A stretch of DNA of 64,000 bases from Diphasiastrum complanatum (Eukaryota; Streptophyta; Lycopodiopsida; Lycopodiales; Lycopodiaceae): the NCBI GenBank assembly GCA_029204225.1, contig CM055098.1, positions 8,602,246-8,666,245 on the forward strand, given 5' to 3'. Below the pieces are notes generated by a model. That model made no database searches. It was given only the letters and a program-made list of their open reading frames with translations, and was not told the DNA's origin. This document shows positions 46,030 through 58,229 of this stretch, piece by piece (the first letter of the stretch is position 1; each line of letters opens with the position of its first letter). The position numbers and the translations under genes are program-made.

Positions 46030-46420
46030 AGTCTGTGTGTTATGGGACTCAGGAATAATCAGCACACTATCATAGTATATATCGAATCTAGGCCTACCTC
46101 ATTGGAAAGCTCTTTAAAGTGCACTAAGATACATACAAGCTATGAAGCACTATACTTTGTGCCATAATGGAAACACATATGATGCACTAATTCTCAACAC
46201 CTATTTAGATCTAGACTGTGGATATAAAATCCACCTCTGCTATATATGCTTTCTAGCAGGAGGACCCATTTGATGGTACAGTCGAAAGAAGAAATGCATT
46301 TCTTTGTACTCTACTGAATCCGAATATTTTGCAATCACCTCTATATTGTGAAGGAGATCATTTGATTTTTAAGATGTTGAACGTCTCTTCTTGAGTAGAT
46401 ATTCTTTTTGAGCTTCCTGA
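46030..46420 (+). pseudogene. copia RT/RNase H scrap
   Basis: With frame changes the plus strand reads typical copia RNase H entry motifs: LRYIQAMKHYTLCHNG, DLDCGYK, FLAGGPI and WYSRKKKCISLYSTESEYFAIT (46255-46340). These match the 'DADWAG...GPISWxSKKQxxVSLSxxEAEYxA' region of Ty1/copia. No RT upstream or ADIFTK motif downstream is present. It follows gypsy I integrase directly, so it is another deletion junction. Confidence 0.6.
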
Positions 46421-48153
46421 GTGATTGAGGACAGTCTAGAGTCGCTGTGAAATCAATGAGTGCTCCATCACCCGTGCATGCACATTTGTTTGGTACGAAT
46501 CTCTTAACACCATATGAGCTCTAGTCTACAAGATCCATTCCACCCTCTATGAGCACTAGCTTAGTGTTTTCTTTGATCGTTGTTTGAGCGCTAGCCGCTA
46601 TAATTCTAATACACTCTCACGGGCAAATTTGTGACTCTCATAATGTCATCTGAGTATGTTGCATCAAATCGGCTCTATGCCTTTTGAGTATTGATTCTTA
46701 GGGGATATTGGATATTGTTTCGTCCAGCTTCTTGTGTGGAGATCCGAGTTAGTTGGACCTCTGATTTCTAACCTCTTTTCACATAAGTTTGGATATTATC
46801 TATGAAGAAGACATACCTTTATGTTCGAAGTGATGTTCCCATATATCTAGGTTCTGATTCTAAGGGTATGAGAGCAATCCTTGAGAGTCTTTGTCTGTAA
46901 TAGCCTGTGAGAGCTACATGAGAATGGATCTGAATGAGCTATCTGAGTAACAGAAAGTTGCTGTCAAATCATTCTTATTCCTAAGCTTCATGACGATCAA
47001 TCTCTGACAGCCTTGAGAAATACACTTGTGAGCAACTTCTAGCATGATATCTTCCAGTCTGTAAGGCACCTGAGCTGATGAATACTACTTGGTAAGAAGA
47101 CATAGATACTGATTTTGACCATGAAGGACAAATTGCCACTCTAAAAGATCCTCAGTTGGTCTCTGATTTCCAGTAGGTTGGAGCTGCCTAGGAAGAGAAG
47201 CTCACATGTAAGTTTCCTCATTTTGTTCTCACACTTTGCTACCTGTGTATTGAATCCATGATAGATGATACAATTGTGTATGTCATAGGTGTTGTAGCTG
47301 TGGTTATGGCTTCTTATTGTTAAAATCATTGATGCATACTGTTTTTTTCCATGTCTTCATAAAGAAATGTTATAGCATGCTAAAAGAATTCATAGATTGT
47401 GTACTGTTATGAGAAAGTTGAATGTAAGATAATTGTGATTTGAGACGATCATAGTTTTAGACTCTAGCAGGTTGCTAGTTTGTTCAGAGTGAATGCTTTT
47501 TATGTGAATGTATGGAGAAAGTCTTTAAGGAAGGTTGCGTGAGTGAATGTGATGAGTAAATTAAACAAATCATCTTCGTTTCTTTGGAACACAGGAGTGA
47601 GCTATGCTCACTGTAGTTGGAACACACTACGTGAGTTAAGAACTAACCCATTGTCGGTTTTCATTAGAACCACAATAGTCAAGATAACCCGTCGGAACAC
47701 ATGGTTCTTGACTATTCACTGTCGGCCATCTAGATACGAAGATGGTTGGAGAATTGCACACTACACTTGAATTGCTCTCATGACTACTTAAAGGGAAAGG
47801 GTCATATAATACAACCATCACTCACTACCTAATGACAAAAAGCAGCGAGAATGTTTCATCCAAGCCCTCCCAATGGTCCTAATTTTCCGTATACTACCAC
47901 ATCTTATCTTCACATCACCATCCTTACAGGTCTGAAAATGTACCCAAAACAGGATTGTGTCTATCTTCGGTGCCACTAGATTAGCAGAGATCTTAGCAAG
48001 TCCAGAGCCTTGCATATTACCACTGCTTTTGACTATGGCAGGACTAGGGGTGTCTGTATTTTGATCCTCTTCTAGAAATGTCAAAAGCCCACACATGCAT
48101 AGAGGTTAGTTATATGGTGAGCTTGATATGTCAGAGAAGCATACAACTAGTGT
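46421..48153. other. no supported gene
   Basis: I see no recognisable domain on either strand. ORFs at 47543-47770 (plus), 47821-47636 (minus) and 48096-47818 (minus) are short and give no known motif. The last (MCGLLTFLEEDQNTDTPSP...) is the least biased but has no supporting splice signals. Confidence 0.35.
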
Positions 48154-48707
48154 ATGACCTACATCTCAAACCCAAGGAGGTATTGTCCCGTAGTCAGAAT
48201 CATTGAATGGGCTTCAGTAGAACTGATATCATTAGACACCACAATTGGAATTGTAAGGGATGTGGATTTAGCCATTGAAGTTGATAATGAGGGATTTAGA
48301 GTCAAAACATTTGTGTACATAAGGATGAACGACTCATGGATCTTGGTAGCAACACGCTCCATAGAACTCCAAAGTGCTATTAGGACGAGATCTGGGCCTG
48401 GATTATTATGATTGGGTTCGTATTGTGAGAGCTACCTCTACCAGGTGACTTTTTCCAGTTGAGCAGAAATGGAAGGGTTTATCATTATTTCTACTCCAGG
48501 AATTTCCATAGACAACTTATAGTAGGAGATAGATTGTTTAGAGTTAGACACAATGCCGACAACAGTTCCCTTGAAGTCTACGAATTGAGTGAAGATTCTA
48601 CGTGGAAAGAGTTAGGAGGATCTTTTGCTCAATATGCAGAATTGCGGTTAGGGCTTTCAGATTCTTTGTCAAAGTATGTGTTAGAGAACTTAAATGATTT
48701 TTACTAA
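48154..48707 (+). other. unidentified sequence joined to the 3' end of an H element
   Basis: Two plus-strand frames are present: 48154-48411 (85 aa, YISNPRRYCPVVRIIEWASVE...) and 48459-48707 (82 aa, GRVYHYFYSRNFHRQLIVGD ... WKELGGSFAQYAELRLGLSD). The composition of the second is protein-like (WKELGG, aromatic/charged mix) and unlike retrotransposon pol. At 48707 the sequence turns abruptly into copia H RNase H DNA (tttttactaagtcattag), so it sits where pol should be. It may be a captured gene piece in a defective H copy. No donor is recognised. Confidence 0.4.
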
Positions 48708-48786
48708 GTCATTAGGTAGATATAAAATTGAGAGGTTTTGTACTCTATTAGGAATAGAAGAATGTAATTTTATCATTGAGGGAGAG
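48708..48786 (+). pseudogene. 3' end of a second H element (RNase H tail and PPT)
   Basis: It is nearly identical to 53976-54057 (taagtcattag(a/g)tagatataaaa ... gaatagaagaatgtaatttt) and ends at a PPT (gagggagag) abutting the 5' LTR of copia H. So the LTR at 48787 is shared by two tandem H copies. Confidence 0.8.
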
Positions 48787-49044
48787 TGTTAGAAATCAAT
48801 GATAAACTTCATTGTTACTGTTTATGATGTACATTAATTTTGACAACTTTTACCAGCTGTAATTAGCCGTAGGCTAGTCTATTAGTCTATTCGTACATTT
48901 TCTCTCTCTATCAGGGTTCAGGGTTTATATGTATATTCAGTATGAAGTTAGTGTGATAGATTGATATTGCATGTTCTTCTTCCGTCTCCCTACTTGGTGA
49001 TTGTTTATGGTGAATGCTTGATGTTGCATTTCTGATTGTTGACA
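48787..49044 (+). mobile_element. LTR of copia H (5' of main copy)
   Basis: It runs from TGTTAGAAATCAATGATAAAC to GTTGACA, 258 bp. The partner is 54058-54292 (235 bp). The length difference is mostly one ~25-bp gap (gggttcagggtttatatgta present here only). Otherwise the copies are very similar, so this is among the younger elements. Confidence 0.88.
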
Positions 49045-49056
49045 TGGTATCAGAGC
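49045..49056 (+). other. primer-binding site of copia H
   Basis: TGGTATCAGAGC directly follows the LTR; it is the exact iMet-tRNA complementary site. Confidence 0.9.
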
Positions 49057-49592
49057 TATGATAGTCATGCGTGCTTGGTTAATGGATACAACTTGTCACA
49101 GGCTCTGCAACGAAGTGAGAAAGTCCTTCACAAGAGGTGAAAGCTTGGAGAGACAAAAACGGCTGGAAGAAAATCTTCTTGATGTATTTTGCAGGTTTTG
49201 GAGCTCACAGTTATTAGTGGGGAACGAAGACACAGTCCCGGAGGCATCAGAAAGGCCAGGGCAGTATCAGACAGATTGAAAATTTGTTGAGTGGAAAAAG
49301 TTTTACAATATTTGTTTTTAGTCTTTGTGAAAAGTATCATTTGTCAGAGAGTTGTGCCAAACAATCTCTCATTTGTTTGTTTGGGGTACTGCAAATCACA
49401 CCAGATAGTGTCTAGTGCTGCCATTTAGAGCTTTGAGACTTTATACCTTTCACATTACTGATATCTGTCTGTTTGAATGATCACTCGTTTCGAAATCTAA
49501 GAAAAGAGGAGGCGGCATAGCCGCCGCGCCAAATTTGGAAATTTGGAATATTCTCTCTGAAAGTTCTTATATTCTCTCTTTTTTATATTCGT

Positions 49593-49829
49593 ACCAATAT
49601 CGGATCCAAGCGCGCTAGCTGAAGAGAAATCCGAGCAGTCGTGTGCTCCAGTCCGATATCGCATGTTCGTACCAATATCGGATCCAAGCACACGAGATAA
49701 AGAGAATTCTTAGTAGTTGTACATCCGCGCTCTAGTCCGATATTGCGTGCTCCAATATCGGATCCACGCGCACAAGTTAAAGAGGATCCTGAGCAGTCAT
49801 ACTTCCGTGGTCCATTCCGATATCAAAAA
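49593..49829 (+). repeat. three tandem ~78-bp hairpin-forming repeats in the leader of copia H
   Basis: Units start at 49593, 49671 and 49751. Each opens with ccaatatcggatcc and closes with a partly complementary word (ccgatatcg, ccgatattg, ccgatatc), so each can fold on itself (AATATCGG pairs with CCGATATT). The array lies ~550 bp after the PBS and ~95 bp before gag, where packaging or dimerisation signals of retroelement RNA are expected. Function is inference. Confidence 0.75.
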
Positions 49830-49922
49830 AAAAAACTATTATACAGTGGCGTGATAAAATTTGGAGACTAAGTTGTGTGCTCAGACTGAGCCATTTTTGT
49901 GATCCGGACTTGTCTATCCAGT

Positions 49923-52900
49923 AATGGCAACTCTAAGCGAGAGTGTCCTCAATGAGTCAAGCAAATTGGAAGGAGCTGGCAACTATGCGGTTTGGAAATT
50001 CAAACTGAAGAACATTTTGATGGAAAATGAGCTATGGGAGATCGTGCAGGTGAAGAGACAAGGTCATTGATTGAAGAAGATCAACCGGCATTTGACAGGA
50101 AAAAATAGAAAGTAGAGAATGTCATCAACTTATCAATTAGAGATGCAATTATTTCCTACATTTTGGATTCAGAAGGACCAAAAGAAGCATGGGATACATT
50201 GAAGGCATTGTTTGAGATCACAAACACATCTCGAGTGCTATTCCCGAAAACAAAGCTGCACACATTGTGGATGGATGATGGCGCAACTGTTGTTGATCAC
50301 CTACTGAAGATCAAAGAGATTCGTGACCAATTAGCAGCAGTTGGAGAGCGAGTACAGGATCGTGAGATCGTGCAGTTGACATTGAATAGTTTGAGTGAGT
50401 CACATCAGATGTTTGTGACAAGTATAGCCACACGGAAAAATCTTCCAACCTATGAAGAGTTAGGTGGATTGCTTTTGTAGGAAGAACAACATGAAGAGAA
50501 CTTGAGTCATCACAACAGGGGATTTCATCAAGCTCTTGCAGTCAGGAGGTGTGGTGATAGATTTGGTCGTGGAAGACACCAATCAAGAGGTGGAAACTCA
50601 AATTGTGGATCATCCCAACAATTTCAAGGACAATCCAATGATGGCCCAAATCGAGACAATTGGAAAAAAGGCCGAGGTCAAGGACCCGGCTATTCCAAAC
50701 AAAATAAGCCTAGAAATTGTAGGTATTGCAACAAACCTGGCCATTGGGAGCGTGAATGCTTCAAGAAACAGAAGGAGATTGAACAAAGAAAAGACAAAGG
50801 GCAAGTGGAAAATTATGCTGATCAACATCAATTTGATGAGTATTACTATGAAAACAATTATACTGATCAACATCAATACGATGATGATCAATATGAAGAT
50901 GATAAAGGTGAGAGCTCAAAATTGTTCATTACAACATTAATGACAAGTGATGAAACCAAGGATACCTGGTACATTGATAGTGGTGCATCCAAGCACACCA
51001 CTTCAAGGAAAGAGTGGTTTTCAGAACTCAAGGAAACTCACAATGGTGATAAAGTTGGACAAGTTGATGGCAAATCGCTATCTGTTAAAGGAGTTGGAGT
51101 GGTAACAGTGAAGTTAGCCAGCGGGAAGATAAAGTGGATAAGCAACGTGCAATATGTACCTAGCTTAGCTAACAATCTACTATCTGTTGGGACGATGGCT
51201 GATCAACAACTCAAGGTTGAGTTTGACAGCGACAAATGTCTTGTCAAAGACATCAAGAATCACTACAACGTGATTTCTACAGGAGCTAGAGTAAATGCAA
51301 ATCGACTCTACAAAATGAATGCGAGATCTTTTGCTCAAGCTATGGTAAGCACAATTGATAGTCAAGGTGATCTTTGGCATCAACGATTCGGTCATATTAG
51401 TGCTCAAAGTTTACAGATTCTCAAAAGAGGTAATCTAGTTATAGGATTGCCTGATATTTCTTTTGAAGAAAAAATTTGCGAAGGTTGCAGTTTGGGAAAA
51501 CAACACAAAGAGAGGTTTCCCAAAAGTGGAGCAAGGAGAGCTAGTGGCATACTAGATCTTGTCCACAGTGATCTATGTGGACCTATACAGACTAGATCTC
51601 TTAGTGGCTACTATTACTTTATCACCTTCATTGATGATTATAGCAGATGCATTTGGATTTATTTCATGAGCAAGAAATCAGATGCTTTTGCTAAGTTCAG
51701 GGAATTCAAGGCATTAGTTGAAAAGCAAACAGGATGTTGCATCAAAACTTTGAGATCTGATGGAGGTGGTGAGTGTTTTTTGATAGAATTTATTGATTTC
51801 TACAAAGATCAAGGGATCAAGAGGTAGACTACAACACCTTATTCACCACAACAAAATGGAGTTGTAGAACGAAAGAACAGATCTATTGTTGAGATGGCCA
51901 GGGCGATGCTCAAAATCAAGGGTCTGCCAAACACCTTTTGGACAGAAGCTTGTAGCACAGCTACGCACATTCTGAATCGGTGTCCTACAAACTCCGTGGA
52001 AGGTAAGACACCTCATGAAGCTGTTACTAGAAGAAACCTAATATTTCTCATTTGAGAGTATTTGGTTGTGATGCTTATGCTCATTTTCCTGATGAGAAAC
52101 GAAGGAAATTTGATGCAAAGGCTATCAAGTGTATTTTCCTTGGATATGATGAGAAGGCCAAGGCATACAAGATGTATGACACAAATTCACAGAAGCTTGT
52201 AATTTCCAGAGATGCCACGTTTGACAAGATGGGCCAAAAGTAATCACTGAACCTTTTGATGAGGGAGCGAAAGTATAGGTCAAGAAGGAAGTGGATTTTG
52301 ATATAGAAAATCCATTGGACAAAGACAAGCCTGATGTTGAAATTTCCAAGAGAGTACCTAAATGGTATTTATCAGTCACAGATGGTTCAAAGAAGGGAGA
52401 TACTCTCGAATCTAGTGAGCAGGGAGAGCTTAGAAGATCAAGTAGAAATCGAACACCTCCTGCAAGATTAGAGATGAATCTAGCCCTAATGGGATCCATC
52501 TTAACGGCTCAAGAATCTAAAACTTTCAACGAAACAAAAGAGTACAAGGAGTGGTGTGCAGCTATGCAAACAGAAATGGAGGCTATATCGAAGAACAAAA
52601 CATGGGACTTGGTTGAGCTACTTGATGGTAAGACACCTATCACATGTAAGTGGATCTACAAGACGAAGTATGGAGCGGATGGGCAAGTCAACAAGTACAA
52701 GGCACGATTAGTTGCAAGAAGTTTTGAGCAGCAAGAAGGTATAGACTTTTAGGAGACCTTCACACCTATAGCCAAAATGGTAAATATTTGCTCTATCATT
52801 GCAATTTTTGCTTTCTATGGTTGGAAAATCCAGCAAATGGACGTCAAATCTGCTTTTCTTAATGGAATATTGGATGAAGAAGTATATTTAGAGCAACCTC

Positions 52901-54057
52901 AAGGTATTGTTGAGCCAAGAAGAGATCATTTGATTCGTAAACTCAACAAAGCCATATATGGATTGAAGCAAGCACCACCAGCATGGTACTCTTGCATTGA
53001 TGAGCACTTCAAGTGAAGGGGAATGGTAAAGAGTGATGCCGATCCTAATCTTTACATTCTAAGGCAAGATTCAAATATAATGTTCATTGTGTTGTATGTG
53101 GAAGATTTGATTATTACAGGAAGTAATGAGAGGTAAATTAATGAAATGAAATTAAATATTTTCAATGCTTTTGACATGAGTGATCTAGGATTGATGCACT
53201 ACTGTCTTGGCATTGAAGTATGGCAAAAAGAAGACATGGTCTTTCTTACACAAAACAAATATGCATGAGATTTGCTTTATAAGTTCAATATGCAAGATTG
53301 TAAGCTTTTGAGTACGCTTATGGATATCAACATGAAGCTTATTGCATATGATGAATATGAGAAAGTGGATGCTTATTTGTATAGACAGCTGGTGGGTAGT
53401 TTGATTTATTTGACACACACAAGACCTGATATTTTTTATGTTGTTGATGTTGTTAGTCAATTTATGCAAGATTCTAGTCAAGCAAACTAGAAGTCTGCTA
53501 AACGTATTCTCAGATACATTTGAGAGACATTGAATTTTGGTTTGAAGTATGATCAGCATGAAGCGCCAATGTTGGTAGGTTATACAGATGCCGATTGGAC
53601 AGGTAATGTTGATGACAGAAGATCTACCAGTGGTCATACATTCAGTTATGGTACAGTTTTAATTTCATGGAACAACAAAATGCAACCTACAGTAGCTTTA
53701 TCATCAACGGAAGCTGAATATCGAGCACTCAGCAATGCTACACAAGAAGCGGTATGGTTACGAAGATTGCTTGTGGATTTAGGTCAGCCACAAGTGGATG
53801 TTACTACTATATCTTGCGACAATCAAAGCTGCATTCACCTTGCCAAAATTCCAGTTTTACATGCTCGAACCAAACACATCAAAATACACTATCATTTTAT
53901 TCAAGAGAAAATTTTTGATGGAGCCATTGATCTTGTTTTTTGTAAATTTGAAGATCAAATAGCAGATATTTTTACTAAGTCATTAGATAGATATAAAATT
54001 GAGAGGTTTTGTACTCCATTAGGAATAGAAGAATGTAATTTCATCATTGAGAGAGAG
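49923..54057 (+). pseudogene. copia H gag-pol, full length with several breaks
   Basis: Gag begins at 49924 (MATLSESVLNESSKLEGAGNYAVWKFKLKN), shifts frame near 50050, and continues (INLSIRDAIISYIL ... VGERVQDREIVQ) to 50480. From 50502 a 441-codon frame holds an Arg/Gly/Gln-rich linker, a complete CCHC knuckle (CRYCNKPGHWEREC, ~50725), protease WYIDSGASKH, the integrase HHCC region (WHQRFGHI ... CEGCSLGKQH) and core LVHSDLCGPI, FIDDYSRCIWIYF, RSDGGGE to a stop at 51827. A frameshift near 52035 leads to the C-terminus. RT has CKWIYKTKYGADGQVNKYKARLVA, AIYGLKQAPPAW and a catalytic box LYVEDLII (usual YVDD). RNase H ends with ALSSTEAEYRAL and ADIFTKSL, stop at 54061. About eight breaks remain; the PPT is gagagagag. 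Confidence 0.9.
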
Positions 54058-54292
54058 TGTTAGAAATCAATGATAAACTTCATTGTTACTGTTTACAATG
54101 TACATTAATGTTGACAACTGTTACCAGCTGTATTTAGCTGTAGGCTAATCTAGTAGTCTATTCGTACATTTTTCTCTCTATTATTCAGTATGAAGTTAGT
54201 GTGATAGAGTGATATTGCGTGTTCTTCTTCTGTCTCCCTACTTGGTGACTGTTTATGGTGAATGCTTGATGTTGCATTTCTGATTGTTGACA
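54058..54292 (+). mobile_element. 3' LTR of copia H
   Basis: It starts TGTTAGAAATCAATG after the PPT and ends GTTGACA. The next bases (ttgcatagcatcatctac) belong to minus-strand copia G, cut exactly here, so H inserted into G or joined it by recombination. The G part expected left of H is not found, so no target duplication can be tested. Confidence 0.85.
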
Positions 54293-56737
54293 TTGCATAG
54301 CATCATCTACCCAAGAAGATTCACCAAAAGATGTTTCATTCTTTGTAAGAGCTTCATACTCAAGATCCATTGCTTGGATCCACTCCTCATCTTTTCTTGC
54401 CTCATCTACACTTGTAGGTTCGTCAAAAGAGGTTAGGAAAGTAACATAATTTCTAGAAACTACTTGCTTACCCTTTTCATCATATGTGAGCCTTGAAGGT
54501 ACTTGTCTTTCCCTTGATGTTATCCTTGGCTTTTGACTTGATGAATGTCCATCATCATCACCATCTAAAATAGGATCCTTTACATCAACATCAAGAATGT
54601 TAGATCCATCCACATCACCATCAATATTACTTGAAGACACTTTTGGAATATTCCCCTCATCAAGAATGACATCTCTACCAACAATCACTTTGTTAGTAGA
54701 AGGAATGCAAACCTTATAAGCTTTACTCATCTCACTATATCCAATAAAAATATCTCTCCTTGAAGATGGATTTTCCTTGGTGCTATCATCAAAAGTAATG
54801 TTGACATAGCATGTTTAACCAAAAGTTCTTAGAAAGTTGATACTTGGCCTCCTCTTGAATAGCATCTCAAAAGGTGTCCTTCCATCTAAAATAACACTCA
54901 GCCACCTATTGCACAAGAAATTGGCACACAAAAAAGCTTGATCCCAAAATGGTTTATCAAGATTAGCACTTAATCTCATGGCTTTAACACTTTCACATAA
55001 AGTCCTATTCTTCCTTTCAGCCACTCCATTTTGCTGTGGGATCCTTGATGTTGTATATTCCCTCTTGATTCCATGCTCATCACAAAAGGCCTTGAACTTG
55101 GTAGATATGTACTCACCACCATTGTCACTCCTTAAGAGCTTGATATTTGTGAAAAATTGGTTCTCCCTTGCATTCTTGAACTTAACAAAGACATCATACA
55201 CTTCATCTTTGCTCTTTAGTAGATAGATCCAACAAAATCTACTAAAATCATGAATGAAAGTTACATACATCTTAGCTCCACTAATGCTAATTGTAGTAAA
55301 TCCATGAATATCCGAATGTACAAGCTGAAAAGGCTTTGTAGATCTAGATGTAGATCTAGTATAAGGTAGCCTATGTGACTTAGACAAAGCACAAGACTCA
55401 AAAACATGATTGATGCCACTTAAGGAACTTGGAAGGCCTATCACAATCTTCTTTCTAGCCATTACCTCCAATGACTTGATGTTGAGGTGTCCCATTCTTT
55501 TATGCCAACCTCTTGAATAGGTATTTGCTCTCTTGCAACACATTCAACTTGGTTAGCAATAACATAAGCATCTAGTTTGAACAACTTCCCTTGTCTTTTA
55601 TATTTTCCAATTAAGACATCCTTACTTTTGATCATACAAGCATCTCCATCAAACTCAACCTTGAGGCCTTCACTTAGCATTTGACTCACACTAAGCAAAT
55701 TCTTGGTAATAAATGAACATTCCTATTTGTAGAGAGAGAATTGTGCCAATCTCTTTGATTGCACACTCACCATCATTGGTAGATCACCCTCTTGTCATCT
55801 CCATATGCCAACAAAGAAGTGAAGTACTCTTCGTGAAAAGTCATGTGTGAACTTGCTCCACTATCAATCCACCATGGATCTAGATCTCCACCATTAGCAA
55901 GCATACATGAAGACATCACAAAATCATCATCATTTGCATGATCTTGAACATCCAAACCATCCTCATCAAGAGTAAGAATACCTTGCTTATCTCCTTGATT
56001 TCTCTTCTTCTTGTAGCACTCACTTGCAAAGTGTCATTTGATGCCAGAATAGAAGCACTTGAGCTTTGATCCATCCTTCTTTTTTCCACTTGAAGAAGCA
56101 TTCACTTGATCTTGCCCTTTAGAACACTTATTTTTGCTTTTGCCAATGAATTTGCACTTTGTGAACATAGCCTCCTCTTGAAGTGCTGATGTAGATTCAC
56201 CTCTTGCTTGAAGCCTATATTCTTCATTGATCAAGATCTCTTGAAGATCCATCAAACTTGGCAAAGTCTTTTGAATAGAAATACTTTGAACAATACTAGC
56301 ATGAGCATCCAACAATCCATTAAGAATAACTTGAACAAGCTCTCCTTCCTTAATGCTCTCATCAATGCAAGCAACTCATTATTCAATGCTTTCATCCTCA
56401 AAATAAAAGTACTTGGAATTTCTTCATTATTTTGCAAACAAGAAAAGATTCGCCTTTTTAGAGTGAACACTCTAGAAGTAGACTTGGACTCATAAAGCTT
56501 CTTCAATGAATCCCAAGCATTCTTGGATGAAGTACTCTTACCAATCTCCTTGAGAAGCTCATTGGTAACATTCATCTTGATCATGTGTAGAACCTCTTAT
56601 CATACCTCATTTGATCTTGTTGTGTTCATGGTCTCTTCTCCAAATCTACAACAATATCCAAACATCATTCATCTCAAGAAGTTACTTGAGGTAAGCCTAT
56701 CATTGGCTTCCAACATGACTCCATTTGATGTTGCCAT
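54293..56737 (-). pseudogene. copia G (family E) gag-protease-integrase, RT replaced
   Basis: On the minus strand gag begins at about 56737 (MATSNGVMLEANDRLTSSNFLR) and runs with frameshifts through MIKMNVTNELLKEIGKSTSSKNAWDSLKKLYESK. The knuckle (CFYSGIK*HFASEC) has Cys to Ser and a stop. Protease keeps WWIDSGASSHM (~55870). Integrase is at 55543-54815 ([49 protein letters not shown]), then the C-terminal linker 54730-54330. Where RT should start it reads ETSFGESSWVDDAMQ, matching the foreign start GTYFGGDSCVDDDMQ in copy E. It is then cut at 54293 by copia H. G thus preserves the gag that E has lost. Confidence 0.85.
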
Positions 56738-57310
56738 GTAGCAATGACCTGATCTTCTCTTTCAATCTGTATCAATGCACAAAGCACTACTTTGAACAAC
56801 AACAAATGTTTTCAAAAGAAATCACAAAGATTTGAAACTACTCAAAAATTCTTTTCTAGCACTTATATCAAGCAAATCAACACATAAAATCATGAAATCT
56901 TGATCAACCTATGATCTATCCTCAATCTAATGACTCTTGCCACTTCCTAAGATTGAAATACGCTCAAATGAAGTCCGACAACCTCAAAATCTAGAGATCC
57001 AATCAAAATTAGAGTTTTGACAAAATCACAAATAATTGATCATTCCAAATCTTCATGCAAATGCTGAAAATCTGATATGCAATATATTAGCCACCACTTA
57101 GGCTAATCCAATGATAAAAAAATTGGCAAATCCAACATGTGAATTCAGAAATTGGAATTGATCAAGTTTATAAACCTATATAAGATTTTGATCTACAAAA
57201 GATCCAATCTACAAATGCAAGAAACTCGATTTTGGTGTAGAATCCTCTCTCGCATGCTCTAGCCTTGATATCTTCACCAAATCATTGATTCTTCATAACC
57301 TAAAACACAA

Positions 57311-57322
57311 GCTCTGATACCA
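57311..57322 (-). other. primer-binding site of copia G
   Basis: On the minus strand TGGTATCAGAGC follows the LTR terminus CTTTCACA exactly. Confidence 0.9.
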
Positions 57323-57968
57323 TGTGAAAGAATTCAGATCATAAATGATCCAAATCCATAAAAGATCTTTGGTTACAAAAGAAGCTACTTCACCAATCTT
57401 GCCAATGTAAAAAAATCAGCATCTACACACAAAATAAGATGCAAACTCTAATAGAACTTGATCAAACATGAATCAAAACACAAAGTACTGTTGATGTCTA
57501 TACAAAACCAGCAAGCTACTATGTTTCACACGTGTGGATCCAAAAGTAGTAAATATAGATCATTATACACATAGAATTCCAAGCAATTACAAGTATAGTG
57601 CACCAATGGATAGTAGAACCCAAGAGAACTATGTATAAGCATGAAATGAGATAGAGAAGAGAGAAAATATGTCTCTCCACAAGTTACATCCATTTATAAC
57701 AAGTCCAAACCCTATTTGGCCACTTGGCTTTCCCTCCAAAATGTAAACCCTACTATTTTTGGATCTAGATTCAATGTAGCCAACATTTAAATTTGAATAT
57801 ACTCAAAGTCGACTTCTAACTTTCTCACACTTTCAAAAAGTGTTTATTTAAATGAAATTTAGACTAATGAACTTTGAAAGTCAAACTCTAAGTCTAATAT
57901 AAAGTTGGACTCAATTTTTCAAATATAAAAATGTAACAAATATGATCAAACTAGTTAAATCTTTCACA
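57323..57968 (-). mobile_element. 5' LTR of copia G
   Basis: On the minus strand it runs from TGTGAAAGATTTAACTAG to GAATTCTTTCACA, 646 bp. It defines the complete LTR for the E/G family and shows that E's right LTR lacks its last bases. Between the PBS and gag ATG (56738-57310) lies a leader with no ORF. Confidence 0.85.
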
Positions 57969-58053
57969 TGAGAGGCATTGTGCAGCTAAGGTCTATTACT
58001 ATATTCCAAATGACACTAGATACACTAGAATGGCCACACACTTGAGTTTCCAT

Positions 58054-58175
58054 GATCATGAGTGCCTCAAAACCAGGTATTCATTTTTAATAAAAGCAGG
58101 GATATTAATATTATGATCATGAGTGCCTCAAAACCAGGTATTCATTTTTAATAAAAGCAGGGATATTAATATTAT
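58054..58175. repeat. perfect 61-bp tandem duplication
   Basis: 58054-58114 and 58115-58175 are identical base for base (gatcatgagtgcctcaaaac ... ggatattaatattat). Perfect identity in otherwise decayed DNA indicates a recent event or an assembly artefact. A diverged part-copy of the 'tgcctcaaaaccagg' core recurs at 58183-58229. Confidence 0.9.
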
Positions 58176-58229
58176 TGGCTGCTGTGCCTCAAAACGGGGC
58201 ATTCCTGGTTGCTCTGCCTCAAAACCAGG

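Noticed and set aside
47818-48096. Minus 92-aa ORF with reasonable composition
   Set aside because: No homology recognised and no splice signals or promoter seen.
50610-50891. Minus ORF predicted to be highly hydrophobic
   Set aside because: Antisense shadow of the Asn/Asp/Tyr-rich copia H nucleocapsid linker.
49923-54057. Copia H as an active element
   Set aside because: Despite similar LTRs and PBS/PPT, it has about eight frame breaks and YVED in place of YVDD.
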